64,000 bases of DNA from positions 56,039 to 120,038 of the forward strand of contig DATKAB010000003.1 in NCBI GenBank assembly GCA_035498555.1, written 5' to 3'. This document shows positions 53,101 through 61,694 of this stretch, one piece after another; the first letter of the stretch is position 1, and every line of letters starts with the position of its first letter. The DNA comes from Candidatus Sulfotelmatobacter sp. GTDB taxonomy: Bacteria; Eisenbacteria; RBG-16-71-46. A program made the translations under genes and the position numbers. The notes beneath the pieces are model-generated. The model was not told where the DNA came from, made no database searches, and saw nothing but the letters and a program-made list of their open reading frames with translations.

Positions 53101-55275
53101 CTGGCGCTCGGAGCTGAGCTCGAGCCTGCCGCTCTCGATCCGCTGGTCGCGCCAGGTCGACGGCTCGATGGTCATGGTCGCGTGAGTGCGCGTTCCGTCC
53201 GGCGCCGGTCGCCCACCACCCACGGCGCGCCAGGCCGCGATCAGGTCCGCGCTCGAAGCTTGAACGCTCCCGTGGGCGTCGAGCGCACTCGCCAGCGACG
53301 AATCGCCCGAGACGCGGGCGACGTCCAGGTCCTGAACGCTCCAGTCCAGACGCGCGTCCCGGAGTCTCGGCGCGATCGGCGCGAGCGAGCCTTCCAGACG
53401 CACCGCGGCCCCGTCGCAGTTTGCGCCGGCCCGCAGCTCAAGCCGGCCGCCCTCGAGTGTCGCCAGGGCGGATCCCCGTTCGATGCGATGCCGGCCCAGC
53501 ACAAGACTCACGGAATCGAGCGGCACCCGGCAACGGGCAAGTCGCGGGTCGAACCCCGAGCCTTCGGCCCTGAAGCGTGCATCGAGGCGGCTGGCCGTCG
53601 AATCGCCCAACAGCGCGGCGAGGTCGATTCCCCGGACGCGCCCGCGCGCAAGCGCATAGTGAATCGTGGCACCCAGCGTTGCGCTCGCCGCGAGGTCGAG
53701 CGAGCCATCCGAGACCACCAGGCTGAGCCCGGCGTCGGCGGTTCGCTTCGCCAGGCGCGCCTCCAGCCGCCCCGCGCCGATCAGAGGCCGGGCGCTCGCG
53801 TCCGGAGCGAATGTCGCGACCAGCGTGGCCGCCGCTTCGGGCAGAGTCATGCCGTGCCCGGCCAGGTGCGCGTTCAAACGTCCCGCCAGCAGCGGGCGCG
53901 CGTCACGCCGCGCCAGGCGCGCCGCGGGCAACGGCGGAATCGTGACGTCTGCGGAAAGGTCGTAGTCGAACGGATCCTCGAACGGCGCGACCTCGCCATG
54001 GCCCGTCAGCTCGAGCCCACGCGCCGCGCCCTCGATCGCCAGGGCGGCCCGACCGGAATCGAACCGGGCGGCGATGCGCCCGCGATCGATCGTCATGCTG
54101 TCGACGCGCGATCCATCCACGGCCAGCGCAAGCGGGCCGCTGACGTGCCGAAGATCCGGGCCGTGCAGATCGCCGTCCAGCGAGCCGTTGAACACCAGCT
54201 GCCCTGGGGCGCGTCCCAGCACCGAACCAACGTCGAACTCCTTCGCCGAAAACTTCGCCCGCGCACGAATCGGGCCCGCCACCGATGGAATCGCTTCGGC
54301 GTCGAGATCGGCGCGGCCAGCCCGGATCGTCGCCTCCCCCTTCACCGTCAGCGCCGGGCCATGGCCTTGCACCTCGAGGTCCGCGAGCACGTCGCCGGGA
54401 TTCCAGGCGAAGCCGAGCAATCGCTGGAGCTCGCTGCCGGCCAGAGGGGCCAGCCGGGCGTGAAACCGCCACCCCTCGAACGAGGGATGCTCCGAGTGTG
54501 GAACCGGCAGGCTCCCCGCGGCGTCGATCCGGCTTCGCGGCCCGCGCGACTCGAGCGTCGCGATCCGGATCCGATCCTCCGCCAGGTCGCCGCTTGCCAC
54601 GAGCCGAAGCTCGAGCGCCGGCGGGGTGCGGAGCTCGGCCCTCGCGGCGAGCGTGTCGAGGACCAGGGTGGTGCTCGGGGCGTTGAGACGCAGCGCGTGC
54701 AGTCGTGCCGTCTCGGCCTCGAGCCGCACCAGAGAATCCGGCTCGCGGCCGGGGAGGCGAGCCTCGACCGCCAGACCGCGAAGGTCGACGCGATCGATCG
54801 CCAGCGCGAATCCGGGTTCCTTCCGGCGCGGGGGCTTCGAGGACATGAGGAACGGCGCGAGCAGATCGAACTTCCCGTCCCGGCCGCGCGTGGTGACCGC
54901 GCTCACGCCGGAGATTCGGACTTGCCGCAGGTGATGGGGCGAACCCAGAATCTCGCTCCAGCGATAGCCAAGCGCGAGCGTGTCGACGTGCGCGCGGGGC
55001 GTTTCCCGGGGGCCGCGCAAATCGAGTCCGACCAGCGTGAATCCGGTGAAGAGTCCGCCTCGAGCCTCTCGGAGTGTCAGATGAGAGTCCGGCCAGGGGT
55101 TGGCGGCCCCGAGCGCGAGCCGCGCCGCGAATCGCACTCCCCACGAGGTCTGCGCCAACGTCGCGATCAGGGCCAGCAACAGAGCGACAGCCAGGAGGAG
55201 GAACGCCGGAATCCTCGAGCCCCGAGGCCCTCGACTTGCGGCTCGCTCGGAACCCGGGTTCTCGGCTCGGACCAT
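50131..55275 (-). CDS. tamB: TamB-family translocation/assembly protein
   Basis: This 1714-residue protein has one N-terminal TM helix (about 22-42, IPAFLLLAVALLLALIATLA). A very long region of beta-strand repeats of the AsmA/TamB type follows, with many R-x-x-G-x-L/V and D-G-S elements. The C-terminal TamB domain (DUF490) occupies about the last 400 residues: LARGRVGGI-type repeats give way to RKGTPVELSEADRRDLQERF, VIGKLGIRTGRSYLSFLGRQ, VQLEARYD-type strands and a C-terminal QGGGTQYRFLLRPRLGH. I chose the ATG at 55275 because GAGGAG lies upstream and a TAGCCT box is at the right distance; an ATG 14 codons earlier (55317) would lie too close to it. It forms a periplasm-spanning lipid/protein channel with TamA. 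Confidence 0.87.
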   Translation of the reverse strand: MVRAENPGSERAASRGPRGSRIPAFLLLAVALLLALIATLAQTSWGVRFAARLALGAANPWPDSHLTLREARGGLFTGFTLVGLDLRGPRETPRAHVDTLALGYRWSEILGSPHHLRQVRISGVSAVTTRGRDGKFDLLAPFLMSSKPPRRKEPGFALAIDRVDLRGLAVEARLPGREPDSLVRLEAETARLHALRLNAPSTTLVLDTLAARAELRTPPALELRLVASGDLAEDRIRIATLESRGPRSRIDAAGSLPVPHSEHPSFEGWRFHARLAPLAGSELQRLLGFAWNPGDVLADLEVQGHGPALTVKGEATIRAGRADLDAEAIPSVAGPIRARAKFSAKEFDVGSVLGRAPGQLVFNGSLDGDLHGPDLRHVSGPLALAVDGSRVDSMTIDRGRIAARFDSGRAALAIEGAARGLELTGHGEVAPFEDPFDYDLSADVTIPPLPAARLARRDARPLLAGRLNAHLAGHGMTLPEAAATLVATFAPDASARPLIGAGRLEARLAKRTADAGLSLVVSDGSLDLAASATLGATIHYALARGRVRGIDLAALLGDSTASRLDARFRAEGSGFDPRLARCRVPLDSVSLVLGRHRIERGSALATLEGGRLELRAGANCDGAAVRLEGSLAPIAPRLRDARLDWSVQDLDVARVSGDSSLASALDAHGSVQASSADLIAAWRAVGGGRPAPDGTRTHATMTIEPSTWRDQRIESGRLELSSERQIASFSSELETSAGRAQLTGEARVFDSPPSVTVSQLAFSEVALSRLLGNPALATDLRGTLSARLSGHSVSDLSGDYRLALDGSTIRTVQLDRFRSSGSLDAGKLASEIEARSGLNRLSASLHGTPFARPARLEAQGQLLADALERLIDRKIPPTGARIDFSLALARSGAGLDSMSAEGRIAGRAHLGEARLDTIATLFRVDRGLVRVSQFHLDGNVTTMDGSGQWAIPFAARTDSTRLELHGTARNLTTLAAAVGARALSTGTAHFQVSAEGPAEATRFSGALAATRPHFNQIWADSVSLSFAGTARDTVITSLDARLGAHALVVWPFAPRDLESQLNWNGRTLACDTRAVASPERTQEIAFRLTPGESQSHLRLERQDLRYFNARYSLARPCEIAFGRALEIDHYVMLENGHPCLAVNGGIDSTGVVDLAVRLDSLALRPLIEPLGATALSGVVSGDGALTGSRAAPRISGSLRGWVATSGRRPATLEGRVRWEADSLESSFAIHQASGQSVAFDGRLPMVLDLAGGSPITTDESAASVALDAKQFDLSWFEPLFSKRDVRGLRGTLDGHMELKGQLDLPAVSGSLRLSGARIELPSLGTTFEKGTARVAFAGRTVRLEQASVQSGKGRFDATGRVDLLGKRRRAIEFDADWRRFTMMNTLLAKVESTGKLKVTGRPTAPQVGGDIQLDNSTIYAEGSDLSRKGTPVELSEADRRDLQERFGFGVGAEPSRTHSLADSIDAEVRIKIGKNVWVRRRSDPVVALEMEGDLRAIKRPGAKPQVIGKLGIRTGRSYLSFLGRQFEITRADVVMPGPVDSAEVDLEARYDGTSSSTGSGSNATVTATVSIDASGAKVDLQSEPYMDRASLFNYLATGQTQGEMASGSAYGLAVGSVLGAVGGAAGRSLGFQVVQVTQDAYGGQTLSAGNYVDPRVYLGFRQPVVEGQRSNQTSQGGTYSTEFEVEVEVLKQLLFNVQGGGTQYRFLLRPRLGH

Positions 55276-55319
55276 GGCTCCTCGGGAATTGATCGGCGGA
55301 ATGCCGGACTTGAGCATTG

Positions 55320-55325
55320 AGGCTA
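55320..55325 (-). promoter_or_regulatory. Candidate -10 box (TAGCCT) of tamB
   Basis: TGTGCTAGCCT on the minus strand, an extended -10 type, lies 44 nt before the ATG at 55275. It is one of the recurring TAGNNT boxes and supports that start over 55317. Confidence 0.35.
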
Positions 55326-55392
55326 GCACACCGGACGAATGCGACCGGGCGTGCGATTGTCGGCGCGCGGGGGAGTCCACTAGTCTTCCGTC

Positions 55393-57741
55393 ATGCACGT
55401 GCACGAAGGGCCGCCCGTGGACTCCGCAGGGCCGATGATCGATCCGGTGTGCGGCATGAAGGTTCGTCCCGACGGGCCGATTCGCTCGGAACATCGCGGC
55501 GCGACCTACGTGTTCTGCGGAACGGGCTGCAAGACGAAGTTCGAGGCCGATCCCGAACGGTATCTTGTGCCCAAGGAAGCGCCGCCGGTGGTCGCATCTT
55601 CCAGCACGTCGGGCCTGGATGCCGGCATCGAATACACCTGCCCGATGCATCCCGAAGTGGTCCAGATCGGACCGGGAAGCTGCCCGATCTGCGGCATGGC
55701 GCTCGAGCCGCGCCACGTCTCGCTGGAAGCCATGGAGGAGAATCCGGAGCTGGCCGACATGGCGCGGCGCTTCGCGGTCAGCGCTCTGCTGGCGCTGCCC
55801 ACGCTCGCGATCGCGATGCTCGGCGGGCATGCCGGAACGCCGCTCGCCTGGCTCCACGGCCCGACCTCGCAGCGGATCGAGCTGGCGCTCGCGACTCCGG
55901 TGGTGCTGTGGGCGGGCTGGCCGCTGCTCGAACGCGGGGGGCAATCCATCCGCCGCCTCAGCCTCAACATGTTCACCCTGATCGGCCTCGGCGTCGTGGT
56001 CTCGTACCTCTACAGCCTGGCGGCGGTGCTCGCACCACAGGCATTTCCGGCCGCGCTGCGCGACGCGCACGGCGAGGTCGGCGTCTACTTCGAAGTGGCC
56101 GCGGTGATCGTCACGCTGGTGTTGCTGGGTCAGGTGCTGGAATTGCGGGCGCGTGGCCGGACCGGCGCGGCGCTGCGCGCACTGCTTCAGCTGAGCGCGC
56201 GCACCGGGCGCCGCGTTCAGCTCGACGGCTCGGAAGCCGACGTTCCCCTCGAGGCGATCCGGGTCGGGGATCGGCTGCGCGTGCGTCCGGGCGAGAAGAT
56301 CCCGGTGGACGGCATCGTACTGGAGGGCTCGAGCGCCGTGGACGAATCGATGGTCAACGGCGAACCGATTCCCGCCGAGAAGGCGCCGGGAGACCGCGTG
56401 GTCGGCGCCACCCTGAACGGCAGCGGGGCGTTGCTCATGTGCGCCGAAAAGGTCGGCGCCGATACCCTGCTGGCGCGAATCGTCGCGATGGTGTCGCAAG
56501 CACAGCGAAGCCGGGCGCCGATCCAGCGCCTGGCGGATCGCGCCTCGGCCTGGTTCGTCCCGGTGGTGATCGGGGTGGCCGTGCTGTCCTTCACCGTTTG
56601 GGCGATCTTCGGGCCTCAGCCGCGACTCCCCTACGCGCTGGTCACCGCCGTGTCCGTGCTGATCATCGCGTGCCCGTGCGCGCTGGGACTCGCGACCCCG
56701 ATATCGGTGATGGTTGCCATGGGCCGCGGCGCCACGCTCGGCCTGCTGTTCCGCAATGCCGAGGCGATCGAGTCCCTGCGGGAAGTGGACACCCTGCTTC
56801 TCGACAAGACCGGGACGCTGACCGAGGGGCGGCCGCGCGTGGTCGCGGTTCTGGCTGCGCCGGGAATCGGCGAGCGCGAGTTGCTGGCGATCGCGGCGGG
56901 CATCGAAAAGCACAGCGAGCATCCGCTGGCGTCGGCGGTGCTTCGCGAGGCCCGGCGGCAGGCGGTCGAGCCGGCGAGCGTGACGCGATTCGAGTCGGTG
57001 GCCGGCCGTGGCGTGAGCGCGGAGATGCAGGGCGTTGGAATCGCGCTCGGCAGCCTGGGATGGATGCAGGAGCGGGGCGTGCCGCCGGGCGACTGGCGTG
57101 AGCGGGCCGAAGCCGAGCGGGCCCTCGGACGGACCACGGTGTTCATCGCGCGCGGCGCGGCGATGGCGGGGATGCTCACCGTCGAAGATCCCATCAAGGA
57201 ATCCACTCCGAAAGCCCTCGAGGAGATCCGCAGGGAGCGGATGGAGGTGTGGATGGTGACCGGCGACGGTCGCACCAGCGCCGCGGCCATCGCGCGGCGA
57301 CTCGGGATCGCCCACGTCGAGGCGGAAGTGATGCCGGAGGACAAGCTCGCGATCGTGAAGCGATTGCAGGCCGAAGGTCGCCGAGTGGCGATGGCCGGGG
57401 ACGGCATCAACGACGCGCCGGCGCTCGCGCAGGCGCAGGTCGGGATCGCGATGGGGTCCGGCACCGACGTGGCCATCGAGAGCGCCGCCGTCACGCTGGT
57501 CAAGGGCGATCTGCGCGGCATCGTGCGCGCCCGCCGGCTGAGCCGTGCGACCATGGCCAACATTCGACAGAACCTGTTCTTTGCGTTCGTCTACAACTCG
57601 CTCGGCGTTCCGATCGCGGCCGGGGTGCTCTATCCCGCGCTCGGTCTGCTGCTGAGCCCGATGTTCGCCGCCGCCGCGATGAGCTTCAGCTCGGTTTCGG
57701 TGATCGGCAATGCGCTTCGGCTGCGCCGGCGGGCACTCTAA
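55393..57741 (+). CDS. Copper-type P1B ATPase with YHS and heavy-metal-binding domains
   Basis: This 782-residue ATPase has an N-terminal YHS domain (about 15-60, [26 protein letters not shown]). A heavy-metal-binding motif follows (about 82-110, YTCPMHPEV...[12 protein letters not shown]). Then come TM helices, the actuator loop, the CPC motif (Cys427, Pro428, Cys429), the phosphorylated Asp471 (DKTGTLTEG), the HP motif in [10 protein letters not shown] and [13 protein letters not shown]. The final TM pair, [15 protein letters not shown] and [17 protein letters not shown], matches Cu+-exporting P1B-1 ATPases. It lacks the usual HMA domains. In the actuator the T-G-E motif reads N-G-E ([11 protein letters not shown], Asn322-Glu324), so the catalytic Glu is kept. 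It may export Cu+ or Ag+. The gene is divergent from tamB. Confidence 0.92.
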   Translation: MHVHEGPPVDSAGPMIDPVCGMKVRPDGPIRSEHRGATYVFCGTGCKTKFEADPERYLVPKEAPPVVASSSTSGLDAGIEYTCPMHPEVVQIGPGSCPICGMALEPRHVSLEAMEENPELADMARRFAVSALLALPTLAIAMLGGHAGTPLAWLHGPTSQRIELALATPVVLWAGWPLLERGGQSIRRLSLNMFTLIGLGVVVSYLYSLAAVLAPQAFPAALRDAHGEVGVYFEVAAVIVTLVLLGQVLELRARGRTGAALRALLQLSARTGRRVQLDGSEADVPLEAIRVGDRLRVRPGEKIPVDGIVLEGSSAVDESMVNGEPIPAEKAPGDRVVGATLNGSGALLMCAEKVGADTLLARIVAMVSQAQRSRAPIQRLADRASAWFVPVVIGVAVLSFTVWAIFGPQPRLPYALVTAVSVLIIACPCALGLATPISVMVAMGRGATLGLLFRNAEAIESLREVDTLLLDKTGTLTEGRPRVVAVLAAPGIGERELLAIAAGIEKHSEHPLASAVLREARRQAVEPASVTRFESVAGRGVSAEMQGVGIALGSLGWMQERGVPPGDWRERAEAERALGRTTVFIARGAAMAGMLTVEDPIKESTPKALEEIRRERMEVWMVTGDGRTSAAAIARRLGIAHVEAEVMPEDKLAIVKRLQAEGRRVAMAGDGINDAPALAQAQVGIAMGSGTDVAIESAAVTLVKGDLRGIVRARRLSRATMANIRQNLFFAFVYNSLGVPIAAGVLYPALGLLLSPMFAAAAMSFSSVSVIGNALRLRRRAL

Positions 57742-57819
57742 TGTAGGGGCCGGGCGTTCCGAATCGAAACCCGCCCCTCCCCGGGGGGCCAGGGCGGCGG
57801 AATTTCCACGTTCATCGGC

Positions 57820-57849
57820 TTGACCGGCGCCGTCGCGCACCGCTAATGT
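57820..57849 (+). promoter_or_regulatory. Sigma-70-type promoter of the second BlaI-M56 operon
   Basis: TTGACC (57820-57825) and TAATGT (57844-57849) are spaced by 18 bp, a good vegetative promoter (5 of 6 matches in the -35). The expected transcription start falls at about 57856-57858, on the operator at 57858-57877. Confidence 0.65.
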
Positions 57850-57857
57850 ATGCGCAT

Positions 57858-57877
57858 TGTGCTAGTGCAGTAGCACA
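57858..57877 (+). promoter_or_regulatory. BlaI-type operator dyad TGTGCTA-N6-TAGCACA
   Basis: A perfect 7-bp dyad with a 6-bp centre lies at the predicted transcription start of the BlaI-M56 operon, 38 bp before the ATG at 57915. Its inner part, GCTA-N6-TAGC, matches the dyad upstream of the first BlaI gene (36912-36927). Binding would block the start site. Confidence 0.65.
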
Positions 57878-57914
57878 CGACGAAGCGTTTCTCCACTCCC
57901 GCACAGGAGCCTTC

Positions 57915-58307
57915 ATGGGCACCCTTTACGCCGAGCTCGGCCGGCGCGAACGCCAGATCATGGACGTGCTGTTTCGGCGCGGGCACGCGACCGCGTCGGA
58001 GGTTCTGAGCGAACTCTCCGATCCTCCCAGCTACTCCTCGGTTCGCGGCATGCTCCGCTTGCTCGAGACCAAGGGGCATGTGCGCCACCGCTGGGAGGGA
58101 CCTCGCCACGTCTTTTTCCCGGTGCAGAGCGCCGAGCAGGTGCAGAAGAAGGCCGCCCGGCACGTGCTGCACACGTTCTTCAACAACTCGATGGAGGCTG
58201 CGGTCGCGGCCATGCTGGGCGGCGCCCAGAAACCCGCCTCGGAGGAGGAGCTCGATCGACTGGCGAAGCTGGTCGAGCGCGCTCGCCGCAATGGAGGTCG
58301 CCCGTGA
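57915..58307 (+). CDS. BlaI/MecI-family transcriptional repressor
   Basis: This 130-residue protein is a second BlaI/MecI-type repressor. The winged helix reads LGRRERQIMDVLFRRGHATA and SEVLSELSDPPSYSSVRGML with RLLETKGHVRHRWEGPRHVF. The C-terminal part (HVLHTFFNNSMEAAVAAML) corresponds to the dimer/cleavage region. It is closely related to the repressor at 36502 (both have YS-[AS]-VR-x-x-LR-[IL]-LE-x-KG). The ATG has CAGGAG about 7 nt upstream. It is expected to bind the dyad at 57858-57877 and to repress this operon. The next gene starts within its stop codon (GTGA), so the M56 protein is translationally coupled. Confidence 0.92.
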   Translation: MGTLYAELGRRERQIMDVLFRRGHATASEVLSELSDPPSYSSVRGMLRLLETKGHVRHRWEGPRHVFFPVQSAEQVQKKAARHVLHTFFNNSMEAAVAAMLGGAQKPASEEELDRLAKLVERARRNGGRP

Positions 58308-60544
58308 CGCTCCCGATCCTGTCTCCGCTCGCAGCCCGCGCGCTCGCCGCGCTGGCCGGCGCGACACTGCTGTTGCTCGCGGCGGTTGTGACCACGGCCC
58401 TGATGCGCTCGAGGCCCGCCGCCCACCGCCATCTGGTCTGGCACCTCGCACTGGCCGGCGCCGCCGCGCTGGCGATTCTGGCACCGCTGGTGCCGGGCGT
58501 CCCGGTGCGGCTCGCATTCCTCCCCCCGCGCCCCGAGGCCGTGTCCCTCCCATCCTCGCCTTCGCCAGCCGTGGCCGCGGAATCGCCGGCACGCGCTCCC
58601 GCTCCGGAGCTCGCTCCGGGCGCGGTGCCCTCGCCCGCGAGGCCGCCGAGCATGAAGATGCCGGCGATCGGCGCGAGCTCGCTCGTCGCGCTGTGGCTGC
58701 TCGGGGTGATCGTCCTCGCCTCGCGCTGGGCTCTGGGGTTCGCGGGCCTCGCCCGGCTGGCGCGCACCGCGGCGCCGATTGATGACCAGGGATGGCTGGG
58801 GCTCCTCGATGACGAGGCGAGGCGGGCGTCGCTGCGTGCGCGAATTCGGCTGCTCCGCTCGAACCGGGTCGGATCGCCGCTCACGTGGCAGATGAGGTCG
58901 CTGGTGCTGATGCTTCCGGACGACGCCCTGGACTGGCCGACCTCGCGGCGCCGCGCGGCACTGGCGCACGAGCTGGCGCACGCCGAGCGTGGAGACCATG
59001 GTTCGAGCGCGCTGGCGAGCGCCACCTGCGCGCTGTTCTGGTTCCATCCGCTGATCTGGTACGCGGCGCGCGCGATGCGCCAGGAGAGTGAGCGGGCGTG
59101 CGACGATCGCGTGCTCGCGCTCGGGACTCCGGGCGGCGAATACGCGGCGCTGCTGCTCGACGTCGCGCGCCGATCGCGAACGCTTCGTCTCGCCGGCGGG
59201 GTCGCGGTCGGCATGGCGAGGCGTTCACAGCTCGAGGGCCGGCTGCTGGCGGTGCTCGACGACCGCCTGCCACGGCACGTCCCTTCGCGACGCGCGCTCG
59301 CGCTGGCATGGACCGCCCTTGCGGCGCTGGTGGTGCCGCTGGCGGCGCTTCGACCATTGCCGCTGCGAGCCGCCGAGGCCCAGGCGGACGCGGCCGGGAA
59401 TACCACCGGGCCCGATCGCCGGTACACCGTCAACGCCGGCTCGGGCGAACGACTCGAGGTGGATCTCGAAGCCGGTGGCTCGTTGAGCGTGGGCGGCTGG
59501 GATCAGTCGAAGGTTGAGGTGCAGGCGCATCTCGGAGGTCGGGACTGGGAGGGCACCCGTGTGTCACTCGATCGCGTGTCCGGCGGCGTCAGGCTTCACG
59601 CCTGGCAGCAGGGCGGCCAAGACAACGTTTCGACGTCGCACCAGTTCGTCGTCCGGGTGCCGCGCAAGTTCGATCTCGACGTCAGCTCGGCCGGCGGCGA
59701 GATCACGCTCTCCGATCTCGAAGGCGAATTCCGCGGCCACACCGGCGGCGGGAGCCTCAGGCTCGAGCACTTGAAAGGCGAAGCCTCGCTCAGCACCGGC
59801 GGCGGCGGGATTCGCGTCTCCGACTCCGAGCTCGGCGGCCGCGTCTCGACCGGGGGCGGCGAAGTGGTGCTGTCCCGCGTCACCGGCGGACTGAAGGGAA
59901 GCTCGGGGAGTGGACCGGTCGTGTACCGTGACGACGGCTCGGGCGGAACCGCGGATTTGAATCACCTACACGTCCACGACAGCCGCATCGACTTCGACGA
60001 GGACCCGGCTCCCCGCGCCGACGGCGCCGGCCTGCTGCACGTGACTCGCGCCGGTGGCGACATCGATCTCGACGAGGCCCCGAAGGGCGCGGAACTCAAG
60101 ACCGGGGGCGGCGACGTGACGGTGGGTCGCTCGGGAGGCCGGGTGAGCGCGACCACCGGCGGCGGCGACATTCGCATCGGCCCCTGCTCGGGCTCGGTAT
60201 GGGCGCGCACCGGAGCGGGCGAGGTCACGATCACGATCGTCCAGGGGGACGGCGCCGAGCACACCGTGGACGTCATGAGCGGGACCGGCGCCACCACGCT
60301 CGAGCTGCCGGCCAATCTCTCGGCGCGCTTCGAACTCGAGACCGCCTACACCAGGGACTTCGACGGAAGGACCCATATCAAGAGCGACTTCCCGCTGAAC
60401 CTGAGCGAGACTTCGGACTGGGATGCGAGCCAGGGCTCGCCGCGGCGCTACGTGCGCGGGACGGGCACGGCCGGAAAGGGAGGCGGCGTGATCCGCGTCA
60501 AGATCGTGAACGGCGACATCACGATCCGGAAGCGGAAGTCCTAG
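58304..60544 (+). CDS. M56 (BlaR1-like) membrane metalloprotease with DUF4097-like domain
   Basis: This 746-residue protein starts at GTG 58304 (overlap GTGA). It has N-terminal TM helices (about 18-65), a Pro/Ala-rich linker, another TM helix (about 130-150), then the M56 core with HELAHAERGD (His222, Glu223, His226) and FWFHPLIWYAARAMRQESER-ACDDRVL. Another TM helix lies near 330-350. The C-terminal 380 residues form a beta-helix or beta-solenoid of the DUF4097 type: AGGEITLSDLEGEFRGHTGG, LKTGGGDVTVGRSGGRVSAT, TGGGDIRIGPCSGSVWARTG and GVIRVKIVNGDITIRKRKS. It has no beta-lactam-sensor domain. It presumably senses a signal outside and cleaves the BlaI-type repressor. Its stop overlaps that of the convergent gnd-like gene (60541-60544). 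Confidence 0.87.
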   Translation: MTLPILSPLAARALAALAGATLLLLAAVVTTALMRSRPAAHRHLVWHLALAGAAALAILAPLVPGVPVRLAFLPPRPEAVSLPSSPSPAVAAESPARAPAPELAPGAVPSPARPPSMKMPAIGASSLVALWLLGVIVLASRWALGFAGLARLARTAAPIDDQGWLGLLDDEARRASLRARIRLLRSNRVGSPLTWQMRSLVLMLPDDALDWPTSRRRAALAHELAHAERGDHGSSALASATCALFWFHPLIWYAARAMRQESERACDDRVLALGTPGGEYAALLLDVARRSRTLRLAGGVAVGMARRSQLEGRLLAVLDDRLPRHVPSRRALALAWTALAALVVPLAALRPLPLRAAEAQADAAGNTTGPDRRYTVNAGSGERLEVDLEAGGSLSVGGWDQSKVEVQAHLGGRDWEGTRVSLDRVSGGVRLHAWQQGGQDNVSTSHQFVVRVPRKFDLDVSSAGGEITLSDLEGEFRGHTGGGSLRLEHLKGEASLSTGGGGIRVSDSELGGRVSTGGGEVVLSRVTGGLKGSSGSGPVVYRDDGSGGTADLNHLHVHDSRIDFDEDPAPRADGAGLLHVTRAGGDIDLDEAPKGAELKTGGGDVTVGRSGGRVSATTGGGDIRIGPCSGSVWARTGAGEVTITIVQGDGAEHTVDVMSGTGATTLELPANLSARFELETAYTRDFDGRTHIKSDFPLNLSETSDWDASQGSPRRYVRGTGTAGKGGGVIRVKIVNGDITIRKRKS

Positions 60545-61554
60545 GACTTCCGCTCGAGGTGCCCGCCGAAACCGAAGCGCATGGCGGACAGCACCTTGTT
60601 TTGGAACAAGTCGAGGTCGCGCGAAGCGAAGCGCTCGAACAGCGCGGCGGTGAGCACGTGGGCCGGAACGCCGATGTCGTTCGCCGCCTGAACCGTCCAT
60701 CGCCCCTCGCCCGAATCCGACACCTGGCCGCCGAACTTCTCGAGTCGGGGATCGGCGGTCAGGGCTTGGGCCGTCAGGTCGAGCAGCCACGAGGCGATGA
60801 CGCTGCCTCGCCGCCACACCTGCGTGACCTCGGTCAGATCGAACTGGTAGGCGTAGTGCTCGGGATGCCGCAGCGGCGTAGTCTCGGCGTCCCCCGCGAC
60901 CGTCGACCTTCCGATGCCGGCGTGCTCGAGGATGTTGAGCCCTTCGGCGTACGCCGCCATCATTCCGTACTCGATCCCGTTGTGGATCATCTTGACGAAG
61001 TGTCCGGCGCCCGCCGAGCCGCAATGGAGATAGCCGTGCTCGGCGGTGCCGCCGCGCTGCTCCCAGCCGGGAGTGCGCGGAATCTGCCCGAGCCCGGGTG
61101 AGAGGCTGCGGAAAATCGGATCGAGCCGCCTCACCACCTCGGCCTCGCCGCCGATCATCAGACAGTAGCCGCGCTCGAGTCCCCATACCCCGCCGCTCGT
61201 GCCCACGTCCACGAGGTGGAGGCCGGCGGCCGAGAGCCGCTTCGCGCGATCGATGTCGTCCTGATAGTGCGAGTTGCCGCCGTCGATCAGGGTGTCGCCC
61301 GGGGAAAGCAGCGGGAGCAGCGACTCGATCGTCGCGTCCACGAACGCTGCCGGCACCATCATCCAGATCGCTCGCGGCGCGCCAAGGGCACGCACGAATT
61401 CGACCAGCGTCGAGCCGCCGGTCGCCCCCTCGCGTGTCAGCGCGGCGATCGCCTCGGGCACCCGATCGTGGACGACGCAGGCGTGGCCGGAGCGCATCAG
61501 CCGGCGCACCATGTTCGCGCCCATCCGACCCAGTCCGATCATTCCGAGCTGCAT
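60541..61554 (-). CDS. 6-phosphogluconate dehydrogenase, short NAD-type (GntZ/YqeC-like)
   Basis: This 337-residue enzyme is the short form of decarboxylating 6-phosphogluconate dehydrogenase. The Rossmann motif MQLGMIGLGRMGANMVRRLM is at the N-terminus. The substrate-binding IDGGNSHYQDDIDRAKRLSA follows, with GTSGGVWGLERGYCLMIGGE and the catalytic helix AGAGHFVKMIHNGIEYGMMA (the Lys acts in catalysis). It should oxidise 6-phosphogluconate to ribulose 5-phosphate and CO2. The length (337 versus about 470) and sequence fit the NAD-preferring YqeC/GndA group, although cofactor preference is inferred. The ATG at 61554 has GGGGAGAG upstream. It lies alone, convergent with the M56/DUF4097 gene. 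Confidence 0.9.
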   Translation of the reverse strand: MQLGMIGLGRMGANMVRRLMRSGHACVVHDRVPEAIAALTREGATGGSTLVEFVRALGAPRAIWMMVPAAFVDATIESLLPLLSPGDTLIDGGNSHYQDDIDRAKRLSAAGLHLVDVGTSGGVWGLERGYCLMIGGEAEVVRRLDPIFRSLSPGLGQIPRTPGWEQRGGTAEHGYLHCGSAGAGHFVKMIHNGIEYGMMAAYAEGLNILEHAGIGRSTVAGDAETTPLRHPEHYAYQFDLTEVTQVWRRGSVIASWLLDLTAQALTADPRLEKFGGQVSDSGEGRWTVQAANDIGVPAHVLTAALFERFASRDLDLFQNKVLSAMRFGFGGHLERKS

Positions 61555-61694
61555 GGCTCTCCCCGCGTGGCGCGGCGCATTCGTCATGCCGCGGAAACGC
61601 ACGAGTGTCGTGACATCAAACCGCGCGACTCTGGCACGCGCCGGGAGCCTCTGCAAGCTTGCGGTCCTGGGCTTACCCCCGAATAATCCGCGCG

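Noticed and set aside
51988..55320. A 1110-codon plus-strand frame opposite tamB.
   Set aside because: It is Arg/Pro/Glu-rich low complexity, and the minus strand shows a clear TamB protein.
55276..57840. The tamB reading frame stays open upstream of 55275 through the P-type ATPase gene on the opposite strand.
   Set aside because: This extension is Arg/His/Pro-rich low-complexity sequence antisense to a well-supported ATPase; it reflects high GC, not coding.
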